A stretch of DNA of 16,452 bases from Acetobacteraceae bacterium UBA6159 (GTDB taxonomy: Bacteria > Pseudomonadota > Alphaproteobacteria > Acetobacterales > Acetobacteraceae). Location of the stretch: positions 1 to 16,452 of the forward strand of contig DIUL01000211.1 in assembly GCA_002422345.1 (NCBI GenBank), in the 5' to 3' direction. Within the stretch, counting starts at the first letter, position 1, and the number at the start of each line of letters is the position of its first letter. The position numbers and the translations under genes were made by a program. Below, piece by piece: positions 1 through 7,827 of this stretch. The notes under the pieces are model-generated. The model was given only the letters and a program-made list of their open reading frames with translations. It did no database searches and was not told the DNA's origin.

Positions 1-1
1 C

Positions 2-2167
2 CGTCAACCGGACAGTAGTGAATGGCCCTATTCCTACACCGGCTATTCCGTCTCCTCGGCCGGTGATTTCAACGGCGACGGGTTCGCCGACGTCATCGTC
101 TCGGCCCTAGGCGGGGGCGGGGCTGGAAACACTCAGCCCTATGCCGGCAACAGCTATGTCGTGTTTGGCAAGGCAGCCGGCTTTGGCACCGGTATCGACC
201 TGAGCGACATCGTCGCCGGTACCGGCACCGACGGCTTCGTGATCTATGGAGAGGCCACAGGCAACCTCTCAGGTCGGTCCGTCGCCTCGGCCGGTGATTT
301 CAACGGCGACGGGTTCGACGACATCATCATCGGTGCGACGAATGCCCAGCCGCCGGGCGGTCTGAAGCCAGCCGCGGGCAACAGCTATGTGGTCTTCGGC
401 AAATCTGGCGGCTTCGGTGCCACCGTGGCTCTATCGGATGTCGCAGCGGGCACCGGCGGCTTCGTCATCCATGGGCAGGACGCATTCGATAGCTCCGGCC
501 GGTCCGTCGCGTCAGCGGGCGATGTTGACGGCGACGGGTTCGCCGACGTCATCATCGGGGCGCCGAACGCCGACGGGTCGGGCAATGCAAGAACCGCCGC
601 CGGCGACAGCTATGTGGTCTTTGGCCGAGACGTGATGCTCACGGTCGACCAGTTCGGCTCGACCGCGTCCGAGACGCTGACGGGTTCGGCCGGCATTGAC
701 AGCATCGTGGCCAATCTCGGCGACGACATCCTGGACGGCCGCGGCGGCGCGGACGTGCTGCTCGGCGGGGCCGGCAACGACCGGATCAAGGTCTCCGACC
801 TGTCCTTCCAGCGCGTCGATGGCGGGGCCGGGACAGATACGCTGGCGCTGGATGGCGCAGGTATCACGGTTGATCTATCCGCGATCCCGAACACAAGGCT
901 CCGGGACATCGAGGTCATCGACCTGACCGGCACCGGCGACAACACGCTGGTCCTGTCGCGGCTGGAGGTGCTGAACCTCTCCACGACCTCCAACACGCTG
1001 AAGGTGGACGGGAACGCGGGCGACCGCGCCGTGTTCGATGTCGAGAATTGGACCAAGACCGGCCCGTCGGGCGGCTACAACAGCTACGCCAACGGACAGG
1101 CGACGGTTCTGATCGACGAGGACATCAGCGTTGCCTGCTTCGCGGCCGGCACCCGGATCTCGACCGAGTCCGGCGATGCCGCGGTCGAGGCCCTTCGCGT
1201 GGGCGATCGGGTGAGGCTGGCGGACGGCGGCACGCGCCCCATCCGGTGGATCGGTCACCGCCATTTCGCCCTGGCGCGCCACCCCAATCCCGGCCGAGCG
1301 TGGCCGATCCGGATCGAGGCGGACGCCATCGCGAATGGGGTCCCGGCCCGCGCGCTGCGCCTCTCCCCCGACCACGCGCTGGCCCTGGACGGGCGGCTCA
1401 TTCCGGTTCGGCTGCTGGTCAATCACGGGACCATCCGGCGGGAGATCACGTGCGCCTCCGTCACTTATTACCATATCGAACTGGACGCGCATGACGTGCT
1501 GCTGGCCGAGGGGACGGCGGTGGAAAGCTATCTCGACACCGGCAATCGCGGGATGTTCGAGAATGCCGGCCTGCCGGTGGTCCTGCATCCGGACTTCAGC
1601 GGGCAGGACGGCCGGCGGGCGGGGTCCTGCCTGCCGTTCGACGACACGGCAGACGCGGTGAAGCTGGTCTGGGACAGGCTGGCATGCCGAGCGGCGGGGC
1701 TGGGGCGGCGCGCTGCGGCGCCGGTGGTGACGAGGGATGCGCAGGTTCGGATCGAGGCCAGGGGCCGCATCCTGTCGCCGGTCTCGGTCGATAGCGATCG
1801 CTACAGCTTCGTCGTGCCGGCGGGTTGCGAGACGGTGCGCCTGCTGTCGCGCGCCTCCCGCCCCTCCGACATCCAGCCCTGGCACGAAGACGGTCGCCCG
1901 CTTGGCCTTTCGGTTCGCCGGATCCGGATCGCCGATGGTCCGGCGTTGTTGGACCTGCCGTTGGACCATCCGGACCTGACTGCTGGCTGGTGGGGGCTGG
2001 AACGGCATGGCGGTCTGCCGGTGCGCTGGACCGATGGCGATGCGATACTGCCGATCGGGCCGGGTGGCATGCGGCAGCTGGATATCACCGCGGGGCGGCT
2101 GGCGGGGTATGTGGTGCGACCGGCTGACGGGGGGGAGGTCCTGGGCGGGCAGGCGCTGGCGGTGTGA
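2..2167 (+). CDS. FG-GAP repeat / RTX-like / Hint domain protein (5' end outside window)
   Basis: The reading frame is open from base 2, so this is the C-terminal 721 residues of a longer protein; the GTG at 161 is only an internal valine. Three FG-GAP beta-propeller blades carry Ca-binding loops of the type DFNGDGFAD (residues about 22-30, 99-107, 174-182), spaced 77 and 75 residues apart. A short RTX-like stretch follows (about 237-262, including GGAGNDRI). A Hint_2-type domain starts at Cys379 (CFAAGTRIS) and includes ALRLSPDHAL and YYHIELDAHDVLLAEG. About 200 further residues end the protein. Hint domains of this family can cleave the chain at their first cysteine; here this is inferred, not shown. 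FG-GAP and RTX-like modules suggest secretion or surface display, probably by a type I route, but no secretion genes are in view. The Hint assignment is firm; the substrate or partner is unknown. Confidence 0.88.
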   Translation, partial: RQPDSSEWPYSYTGYSVSSAGDFNGDGFADVIVSALGGGGAGNTQPYAGNSYVVFGKAAGFGTGIDLSDIVAGTGTDGFVIYGEATGNLSGRSVASAGDFNGDGFDDIIIGATNAQPPGGLKPAAGNSYVVFGKSGGFGATVALSDVAAGTGGFVIHGQDAFDSSGRSVASAGDVDGDGFADVIIGAPNADGSGNARTAAGDSYVVFGRDVMLTVDQFGSTASETLTGSAGIDSIVANLGDDILDGRGGADVLLGGAGNDRIKVSDLSFQRVDGGAGTDTLALDGAGITVDLSAIPNTRLRDIEVIDLTGTGDNTLVLSRLEVLNLSTTSNTLKVDGNAGDRAVFDVENWTKTGPSGGYNSYANGQATVLIDEDISVACFAAGTRISTESGDAAVEALRVGDRVRLADGGTRPIRWIGHRHFALARHPNPGRAWPIRIEADAIANGVPARALRLSPDHALALDGRLIPVRLLVNHGTIRREITCASVTYYHIELDAHDVLLAEGTAVESYLDTGNRGMFENAGLPVVLHPDFSGQDGRRAGSCLPFDDTADAVKLVWDRLACRAAGLGRRAAAPVVTRDAQVRIEARGRILSPVSVDSDRYSFVVPAGCETVRLLSRASRPSDIQPWHEDGRPLGLSVRRIRIADGPALLDLPLDHPDLTAGWWGLERHGGLPVRWTDGDAILPIGPGGMRQLDITAGRLAGYVVRPADGGEVLGGQALAV
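54..317 (+). repeat. DNA-level repeat of the FG-GAP blade
   Basis: An identical 33-base segment occurs at 54-86 and 285-317, 231 bases apart. It encodes the Ca-binding loop of successive FG-GAP blades (SAGDFNGDGF). A third, diverged copy ends near 542. Identity at the nucleotide level, rather than only in protein, suggests recent duplication or gene conversion between blades. Confidence 0.8.
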
Positions 2168-2255
2168 GGGCGCGAGCGGTACTGGTACCCGCGTCATTTA
2201 AAGCGAGGGGGACAACCGCAGCGGAATCGCTCGAAAGCGCCATTTCCTTTTCCTC

Positions 2256-2801
2256 TCAGGATATCGTCCAGATAATCGGTATCCCAAGAGGCGGATTTCC
2301 TTCGCTCTTCAAGCTGTCGCGATCTCCGGCGTACTGTGGCCTGTTCAAGGCGACACGGGGAATGATCGCCATGTTCTGTGGCCCGTGCGCGGTGCGCATA
2401 CTGATCCAGGCCGAGACCAGGTGCAGGGGATCCTGTCCCTGGTCGTGGCTGCGACGCGAGGTCTTGCCATCTATCGCGATGATATCAGGATCGCTATCAG
2501 TCAACGCGGACACCCAGTCGGTGAAGCAAGACGCAAACATCGTCGCATCAAGCGCGTTCAGGATGTCGTTCAGCGTGTCATGGCTGGGAACCCCCTTGGC
2601 GAAGGGCAGAAACCGACGCAGAAACGCCAGATGCAGCACGCCCCAGCGACGGATTTCAACGCAGTCCTCGGCGCCGGCAATGGTCGCGCTCAGCGTCAGC
2701 AGCATCAACTCGGGCAGCGGGTAGACCACTTTCCACACCTGCCGGGGGTCCTTCAACGCCGCGAAGTGCCCCAACAATGAACGATCGCACGGTGATGGCA
2801 T
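2256..2801 (-). pseudogene. ISAs1-family transposase, truncated remnant
   Basis: The frame encodes 181 residues, about half the usual length of an ISAs1-family transposase (roughly 370). The N-terminal associated domain is recognisable (residues about 8-100: LKDPRQ, YPLPELMLLTLSATIAGAEDC, GVPSHDTLNDIL), followed by the first catalytic Asp in IIAIDGKTSRRSH (D111) and PLHLVSAW. Family resemblance stops at about residue 132 (near base 2406). The remaining 50 residues do not look like the DDE core, so the second Asp and the Glu are missing. The ATG has a strong ribosome binding site, AGGAGGG, 5-6 bases upstream. It is probably a dead insertion-sequence fragment. No matching terminal inverted repeats or target duplication could be identified. 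Confidence 0.8.
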
Positions 2802-2809
2802 AAGACCCT

Positions 2810-2825
2810 CCTGGATTGATCCAGG
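2810..2825. repeat. Small palindrome at the 5' leader of the transposase remnant
   Basis: The sequence cctggattgatccagg has perfect 7-base arms around TG. It overlaps the transposase ribosome binding site on the minus strand. A stem here could limit transposase translation, a theme known in insertion sequences, but this is only inferred. Confidence 0.4.
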
Positions 2826-2896
2826 AAAGGCCGAATCAGATCGCTCCGTGACCGCGCAAGGGCCAGGTCAATAGGAAGGCACGGATTTCAAGCGAT

Positions 2897-2915
2897 TGCC
2901 GTGTGTCACACGGCA
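2897..2915. repeat. Near-perfect palindrome downstream of the alkylsulfatase
   Basis: Perfect 9-base arms (tgccgtgtg / cacacggca) flank one central T, 25 bases beyond the alkylsulfatase stop. No T-tract follows on the minus strand, so it is not a canonical intrinsic terminator. It could be a protein-binding site or a weak transcript-end hairpin. Confidence 0.45.
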
Positions 2916-2940
2916 GAGCGTATGGTTCGTCGGTGCCGGC

Positions 2941-5058
2941 TTACGGAATGCCGTTCGCCACTTCCTCCACAGCAAACGGATCCTTCACGGAACCCGCCGC
3001 GCCACTCGTCGCCGGCTTCGCCGGCTTGGTGCCCGGCATCATCTCAAAATCAGGAGAGAACTGTACCATCGATGCCCGTAGCTGGTCGTAGGGCTTGCGG
3101 TCCCCCTGAAACGTCGCCTTGCCGGCTGACAGCAAGGCATCGAACGTAGTGGTTCCGCCCATGACCAGTTCGAGGTCCGCGCGATTGACCGTCACGGTAA
3201 GGTCCGCTGCATTCGCCTGTTGGCCCTTGATGTTCGTCAGCGTCGAATTGCTCATCTCGACGACGAACGTCTCACCATTGTCCGGCGTGAGCAGATTGAT
3301 CACGAACTTCATCCCGACCGCCTTCCGGGGGTCTAGGCGGACGCCGAGGAAATCCAGCCAAAGACCCGTCGACATCCCGCGAATCGTATCCGGACCGGCC
3401 GTCTTGGGTGGCACGCCGCCCGGAATCCCAGACCGCAATTCATACGCGGCGGCCAGGAAGCTGTTCCGTACGCTCGGGCTCTCCTTCTGGTAGCCGATCT
3501 GTTCGAACACATCGGCCAGCAGGTCCTTGGCCGGCTGGTTTCGCGGTTCGGCCTGGACCAGCTTGTTCAAAATCTCCATGGCTTCGCGGTACTTGCCCCG
3601 ACCCGCCAATTCCTTGCCCTTGGCGATGATCTTCGCCGAACCACCCATCATCTCGACATACAGCGGCGCGGAGTCCGCCGGCGACAGCGGAACAAGCGTC
3701 GCCGGATTCCCGTCCCAATACCCCAAATACCGATTGATCACCGCTCGGCTGTTGTGCTCCTCGGAGCCGTGATAGCTGTGCGCGGCCCACTGGTTCTTGA
3801 GGCTGTCGGGCAGCCGGTACTGGTTATGGACCTGGTTGATCGTGACGCCCTGGTTCGCCAGATGCAGCACGCTGTTGTTCAGGTTGGCATAAACATCCCG
3901 CTGCGTGCGCATCACTTCCTGCACACGATCATTGCCCCAGCGCGGCCAGCTATGGGAGGCGAACATCACCTCCGCCTCCTGCCCGAACTGGTAAAGGGCC
4001 GCGTTGATGTGTTTCGACCACGCCAGTGCATCGCGCACGAGCGCGCCCCGCAACGTATAGATGTTGTGCACCGTGCCGGTGATGTTCTCCGCCGCCCAGA
4101 ATGCCTTCATGTCGGGGAAATAAGTGTTCATCTCGGACGGCGCCTCGGTGCCCGGGGTGTTCTGGAACACCATCCGCACGCCGTCGACCGTCAGGTCCTC
4201 GAAATCCTTGGTGATATAGCGGGTCGGCTGGATCAACCCCGTGTTGCCAGCCGCCGTGTTCTTGCCGATCGACTGGTCGACATGCCCGAACGGGCTGCGG
4301 GGCAGCAGCATTCCGTACTGGAAGAACGCGCGCCGGTTCATCGCGTTACCGGCGTAGACGTTCTCTGAGATTGCGTGCTCCATGAAGCCGACCGGGGCAA
4401 TGACGGGCACCTTGCCGCTGACGACGTCGGCCTCCTCCACCACGCCCCGCACGCCGCCGTAATGATCGGTGTGGGAATGGGAGTAGACGACAGCGACCAC
4501 GGGGCGAAAGCCGAGCTTCTCGTTGACGAGGGCGAGGGCGGCCTTGGCGGTCTCCTTGGCGGTCAGGACATCGAACAGAATCCAGCCGGTTTCACCGCGG
4601 ATGATGGTCAGATTGGCGAGGTCGAAGCCGCGCACCTGGTAGATCTTCCCGGGCAGCACCTCATACAGGCCATAGGCCATGTTCAGGATCGCCTGGCGTT
4701 GCAGCGAGGGGTGGACGCTGTCGAAATCCTTGCCCTGGAGCAGGTAGTCGTAGCTGCCCATGTCCCAGGCGACATTGCCACCTTCAGCCATGATTTGCTT
4801 GTAAGGCGGCGCGGCCAGGAACCCACGCTTGGCTTCCTCGAAATCACGCTTGTCCTCGAACGGAAGCGACTTCCGCAGGCCGTTCTGTAACTCGATCGTG
4901 AACTTGGACGGCAATTTCCCCTTTGGATGGAAATGCTTTCCCTCCATCGCGCCTGGGTCACTCAAGACGGCCCCGCCACCGGCCGCGAGCGCAAGGCCAC
5001 TGACGCTGACCGACAACGCGAGGACAAGGGCGATTTTTGTTGTTTTCCTGAATGCCAC
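2941..5058 (-). CDS. Exported alkyl/aryl sulfatase, metallo-beta-lactamase fold (SdsA1-like)
   Basis: This 705-residue protein begins with GTG, preceded by AGGAGA at a normal distance, and has a Sec signal peptide (residues 1 to about 26, ending ALA-AGG). The binuclear zinc motif is H194-S-H196-T-D198-H199. Further ligands are E305 (TPGTEAP), E324 (WAAENI) and H369 (ASHSW). The spacings between these ligands (111, 19 and 45 residues) equal those of Pseudomonas SdsA1 as I recall it. A dimerisation domain follows (about 400-545), then an SCP2-like C-terminal domain (about 575-680) that binds the alkyl chain in this family. Enzymes of this type hydrolyse primary alkyl sulfates such as SDS to alcohol and sulfate in the periplasm. 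It lies 132 bases downstream of the aminotransferase on the same strand; cotranscription is possible but unproven. Exact substrate is uncertain. Confidence 0.95.
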   Translation of the reverse strand: MAFRKTTKIALVLALSVSVSGLALAAGGGAVLSDPGAMEGKHFHPKGKLPSKFTIELQNGLRKSLPFEDKRDFEEAKRGFLAAPPYKQIMAEGGNVAWDMGSYDYLLQGKDFDSVHPSLQRQAILNMAYGLYEVLPGKIYQVRGFDLANLTIIRGETGWILFDVLTAKETAKAALALVNEKLGFRPVVAVVYSHSHTDHYGGVRGVVEEADVVSGKVPVIAPVGFMEHAISENVYAGNAMNRRAFFQYGMLLPRSPFGHVDQSIGKNTAAGNTGLIQPTRYITKDFEDLTVDGVRMVFQNTPGTEAPSEMNTYFPDMKAFWAAENITGTVHNIYTLRGALVRDALAWSKHINAALYQFGQEAEVMFASHSWPRWGNDRVQEVMRTQRDVYANLNNSVLHLANQGVTINQVHNQYRLPDSLKNQWAAHSYHGSEEHNSRAVINRYLGYWDGNPATLVPLSPADSAPLYVEMMGGSAKIIAKGKELAGRGKYREAMEILNKLVQAEPRNQPAKDLLADVFEQIGYQKESPSVRNSFLAAAYELRSGIPGGVPPKTAGPDTIRGMSTGLWLDFLGVRLDPRKAVGMKFVINLLTPDNGETFVVEMSNSTLTNIKGQQANAADLTVTVNRADLELVMGGTTTFDALLSAGKATFQGDRKPYDQLRASMVQFSPDFEMMPGTKPAKPATSGAAGSVKDPFAVEEVANGIP

Positions 5059-5082
5059 GCGTGCTCTCCTGCTGGGGTGGGA

Positions 5083-5107
5083 TAGGCAGGCGAAGTCCGC
5101 CTGCCTA
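5083..5107. promoter_or_regulatory. Perfect 10-bp inverted repeat in the alkylsulfatase leader
   Basis: Arms taggcaggcg and cgcctgccta flank the 5-base loop aagtc, ending 24 bases before the GTG start of the alkylsulfatase on the minus strand. It could be an operator for a dimeric repressor, a leader hairpin, or a T-less terminator of the upstream aminotransferase. No T-run follows on either strand, which argues against intrinsic termination. Confidence 0.45.
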
Positions 5108-5190
5108 ACGCCACCGCATCGATCCTGACCAATGGCTTGACCTGGACCGCAGGGACATCACCCGCATTGATTTACGTCATCCTGGGGCCC

Positions 5191-6486
5191 CTACCCCCGC
5201 CGGAACGCCACCTCGGCATCCACCGCCGCCTGGAACGCCTTCAACGTCAACGCGATATCCGCCTCGTCATGCGCGATCGAGACATAGAACTTCGAATCGC
5301 CCTTCAGCACCCCGTTCTGGCGCAGCGTCGCGTTGAACCACCGCAGCGCGTCCATGTCCTGGCGCAGCGTGTCACGGTAGTTGGAAACCTCCCCCTCCAG
5401 GAACATCAGGTCGAACAGCACCGGCATCCCCACGATCCGCGCCGGCAGTCCGGCCGCCTGGATCATGCCCGTGAACGCTTCGATCAAGCGCCGCCCGGTG
5501 GCGAAGGCGCGGTCATAGACGCCGGGTTCCCGCAGGACCTCCAGCGTCGCCAGCCCGGCGGCCGAGGCGATCGGATTGCCCGACAGCGTCCCCACCTGCG
5601 GCAGGACGTCGTCCCCAACCTCCCCGCGGTCGAAGTAGCGCATGATGTCCGCCCGCCCCGCGATGGCGGCCAGCGGGTAGCCCCCGGCCACGATCTTCCC
5701 CAGCGTGCACAGGTCGGGCGTGACCCCGTAAAGTTCCTGGGCGCCGCCGTAGGAGAAGCGGAAACCGGTCACGATTTCGTCGAATATCAAGGGGATGCCG
5801 GCCTTCTCCGTCATCTCGCGCAAGGCCTGGAGGAACCCCGGCTTCGGCGGGATCAGGCGCTGGAACGGCTCCACGATCACCCCGGCGATCTCATCGGCGT
5901 GCTGGCGGATCAGCGCCGCCGTTGCCTCCACATCATTGAACGGCGCGATCAGCATGTCGGCCGAAACCGAGCTCGGGATGCCGGGCGAATCGGCGGAGGC
6001 CTGCGGGAAGTTGCCCGGCCGCTTCGGCGCCAGGCTTTGCAGGCTGTATTCGCCCATGCCGTGGTAGCCGCCCTCGAACTTCAGGATCTTGTCCCGCTTC
6101 CGCCAGGCCCGCGCCACCCGCATCGCGTAGCTGTCCGCCTCGGTGCCGGATGACGTGAAACGCACCTTCTCGGCGCAGGGCACCGCGTCCACGATCGCCG
6201 CGGCCAGCCGGATGCCGTGCTCGTTGTTCGCGAAAAAGGTGGTCCCGCGCGCGATCAGGCCCTGCACCGCCTCCACGACCTTGGGATGCGCGTGGCCGAT
6301 GAACATCGGGCCGGACCCCAGCAGGAAATCGACATATTCATTGCCCGACACATCGCGGACCCGGCCGCCCTTGCCCTCGGCGATGATGATCTCGGAATTC
6401 AGGTTGCCGAAGCCGCCCCCGGGCAGCACCCGGCGCGCGGTCGCCACCAAGGCGAGTTCCTGGTCACTGCGGGGAAGGTCGGTCAT
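5191..6486 (-). CDS. Class III PLP-dependent aminotransferase (glutamate-1-semialdehyde aminomutase-like)
   Basis: The 431-residue product has the full class III aminotransferase pattern: phosphate-binding SSGTEA (112-117), YHG stacking motif (141-143), IFDEIVTGFR with PLP-binding D236, and TLGKIVAGGYP with the Schiff-base lysine K264. Length and order match the HemL-like subgroup. True glutamate-semialdehyde aminomutase makes 5-aminolevulinate, but most alphaproteobacteria make it with ALA synthase, so a catabolic or specialised amino-transfer role is more likely. The substrate cannot be told from sequence. Start ATG is preceded by GGGAG about nine bases upstream. It is transcribed divergently from mreB and lies upstream of the alkylsulfatase. 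Confidence 0.9.
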   Translation of the reverse strand: MTDLPRSDQELALVATARRVLPGGGFGNLNSEIIIAEGKGGRVRDVSGNEYVDFLLGSGPMFIGHAHPKVVEAVQGLIARGTTFFANNEHGIRLAAAIVDAVPCAEKVRFTSSGTEADSYAMRVARAWRKRDKILKFEGGYHGMGEYSLQSLAPKRPGNFPQASADSPGIPSSVSADMLIAPFNDVEATAALIRQHADEIAGVIVEPFQRLIPPKPGFLQALREMTEKAGIPLIFDEIVTGFRFSYGGAQELYGVTPDLCTLGKIVAGGYPLAAIAGRADIMRYFDRGEVGDDVLPQVGTLSGNPIASAAGLATLEVLREPGVYDRAFATGRRLIEAFTGMIQAAGLPARIVGMPVLFDLMFLEGEVSNYRDTLRQDMDALRWFNATLRQNGVLKGDSKFYVSIAHDEADIALTLKAFQAAVDAEVAFRRG

Positions 6487-6708
6487 CGTGGAAAACTCCC
6501 GGGGTTCAATGGCCCCGAAACCTCACCACCGCGCCCAGCGCCGCGCAAGGACCGGTACGGGAAAACCCGCCCCCGCCACCCCAACGCGCGGGTCGGATTT
6601 CAAGGGCACGGATTTCAGCCCAGGCCAGCCACCCCTCCCCTTGTGGCCGGACACGGGCGGGGTTAAGCCCAGCCCCTTCCTCCGACAGAGTGGCAAGGTT
6701 TGTTCCAA
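6487..6708. other. Divergent intergenic region, aminotransferase / mreB
   Basis: These 222 bases must hold the promoters for both divergent genes unless transcription starts farther away. They are very GC-rich and no convincing -35/-10 pair was found. A direct repeat CGGATTTCA occurs at 6594-6602 and 6609-6617 (period 15 bases), about 92 bases before mreB, and could be a regulator site. No small gene or RNA was recognised. Confidence 0.4.
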
Positions 6709-7752
6709 ATGTTCTCCCGGCTGCTTGGCTTCATGTCAGCCGACATGGCCATCGACCTCGGCACGGCCAACACGCTGGTCTATGTCAAGGGTCGCGGCAT
6801 CGTACTGGCCGAACCCAGCGTCGTCGCCATCGCCGACGTACGCGGCAAGAAACAGGTCGTCGCCGTCGGCGAGGAAGCCAAGCAGATGCTTGGCCGCACA
6901 CCGGGGTACATCACGGCCTCCCGCCCGCTGCGCGACGGCGTCATCGCGGATTTCGAGGTGGCGGAGGAAATGATCAAGCATTTCATCCGCAAGGTGCATA
7001 ACCGCCGCGGCTTCGCCTCCCCCCTCATCATCATCTGCGTCCCCTCCGGCTCCACCGCCGTCGAGCGGCGCGCCATCCAGGAAAGCGCCGAGAGCGCCGG
7101 CGCCCGGAAGGTGCAGTTGATCGAGGAACCGATGGCCGCCGCGATCGGCGCCGGCCTGCCGGTCACCGAACCCTCCGGCTCCATGGTCGTCGATATCGGC
7201 GGCGGCACGACCGAGGTCGCGGTCATCTCCCTGGGCGGCATCGTCTATGCCCGCAGCGTTCGCGTCGGCGGCGACAAGATGGATGAGGCGATCATTTCCT
7301 ACATCCGCCGCCATCATAACCTGCTGATCGGCGAGTCCTCGGCCGAACGCATCAAGATGGATATCGGCGCCGCCTGCCCGCCCGACGATGGCGAAGACGG
7401 CCCCCTGCGCGAGGTCCGCGGCCGCGAGCTGATGAACGGCGTCCCCCGCGAGGTCGTTGTCAGCCAGCGCGAAATCGCAACCAGCCTGGCCGAACCCGTG
7501 TCCCAGATCGTCGAGGCCGTGAAGGTCGCGCTGGAGAACACGCCCCCCGAACTCGCCGCCGACATCGTCGACCGCGGGATCGTGCTGACCGGCGGGGGCG
7601 CGCTGCTGTATCGCCTGGATCAGGTGCTGCGCGACGCCACCGGCCTGTCGGTCGTGGTGGCCGAGAACGCGCTGCAATGCGTGGCCTTGGGCACCGGACG
7701 GGCGCTGGAGGAGCGGAAGAAGCTCGGGAACGTCCTGACCAGCATGTATTGA
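6709..7752 (+). CDS. mreB: Rod shape-determining protein MreB (bacterial actin)
   Basis: The product is 347 residues, the usual MreB size. It opens with MFSRLLGF then AIDLGTANTLVYVKGRGIVLAEPSVVAI, the first phosphate loop (residues 14-21). VVDIGGGTTEVAVISLGG is the second phosphate loop and LTGGGALLYRLD lies near the C terminus; these are classic actin-fold ATPase motifs. MreB polymerises beneath the inner membrane and guides lateral peptidoglycan synthesis. ATG 6709 was chosen because MFSRLL matches family N termini; an in-frame TTG at 6700 would add three residues. AAGG lies about ten bases upstream. It heads the cell-shape cluster, but two unrelated genes separate it from mreC, which is unusual. 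Confidence 0.97.
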   Translation: MFSRLLGFMSADMAIDLGTANTLVYVKGRGIVLAEPSVVAIADVRGKKQVVAVGEEAKQMLGRTPGYITASRPLRDGVIADFEVAEEMIKHFIRKVHNRRGFASPLIIICVPSGSTAVERRAIQESAESAGARKVQLIEEPMAAAIGAGLPVTEPSGSMVVDIGGGTTEVAVISLGGIVYARSVRVGGDKMDEAIISYIRRHHNLLIGESSAERIKMDIGAACPPDDGEDGPLREVRGRELMNGVPREVVVSQREIATSLAEPVSQIVEAVKVALENTPPELAADIVDRGIVLTGGGALLYRLDQVLRDATGLSVVVAENALQCVALGTGRALEERKKLGNVLTSMY

Positions 7753-7827
7753 CCAGCATCGCGATCCGGCCTGGCCTGTGCTACCATGATGGTCGCATAG
7801 CCGGGGGTTCCGGCGCATGAGGGTCGC

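Noticed and set aside
875..2197. Antisense open frame (440 codons) opposite the Hint protein
   Set aside because: Shadow frame of a protein with clear FG-GAP and Hint motifs.
5137..6153. Plus-strand open frame (338 codons) opposite the aminotransferase
   Set aside because: Arg/Gln/His-rich shadow; the aminotransferase catalytic motifs are on the minus strand.
2878..6617. Shared 13-mer ggcacggatttca at 2878-2890 and 6605-6617
   Set aside because: A match of this length is expected by chance in a window of this size and no longer similarity surrounds it.
7749..7787. Possible promoter between mreB and the next gene (TTGACC and TACCAT)
   Set aside because: The two hexamers are 27 bases apart, far from the usual 16-18, so they do not form a promoter pair.
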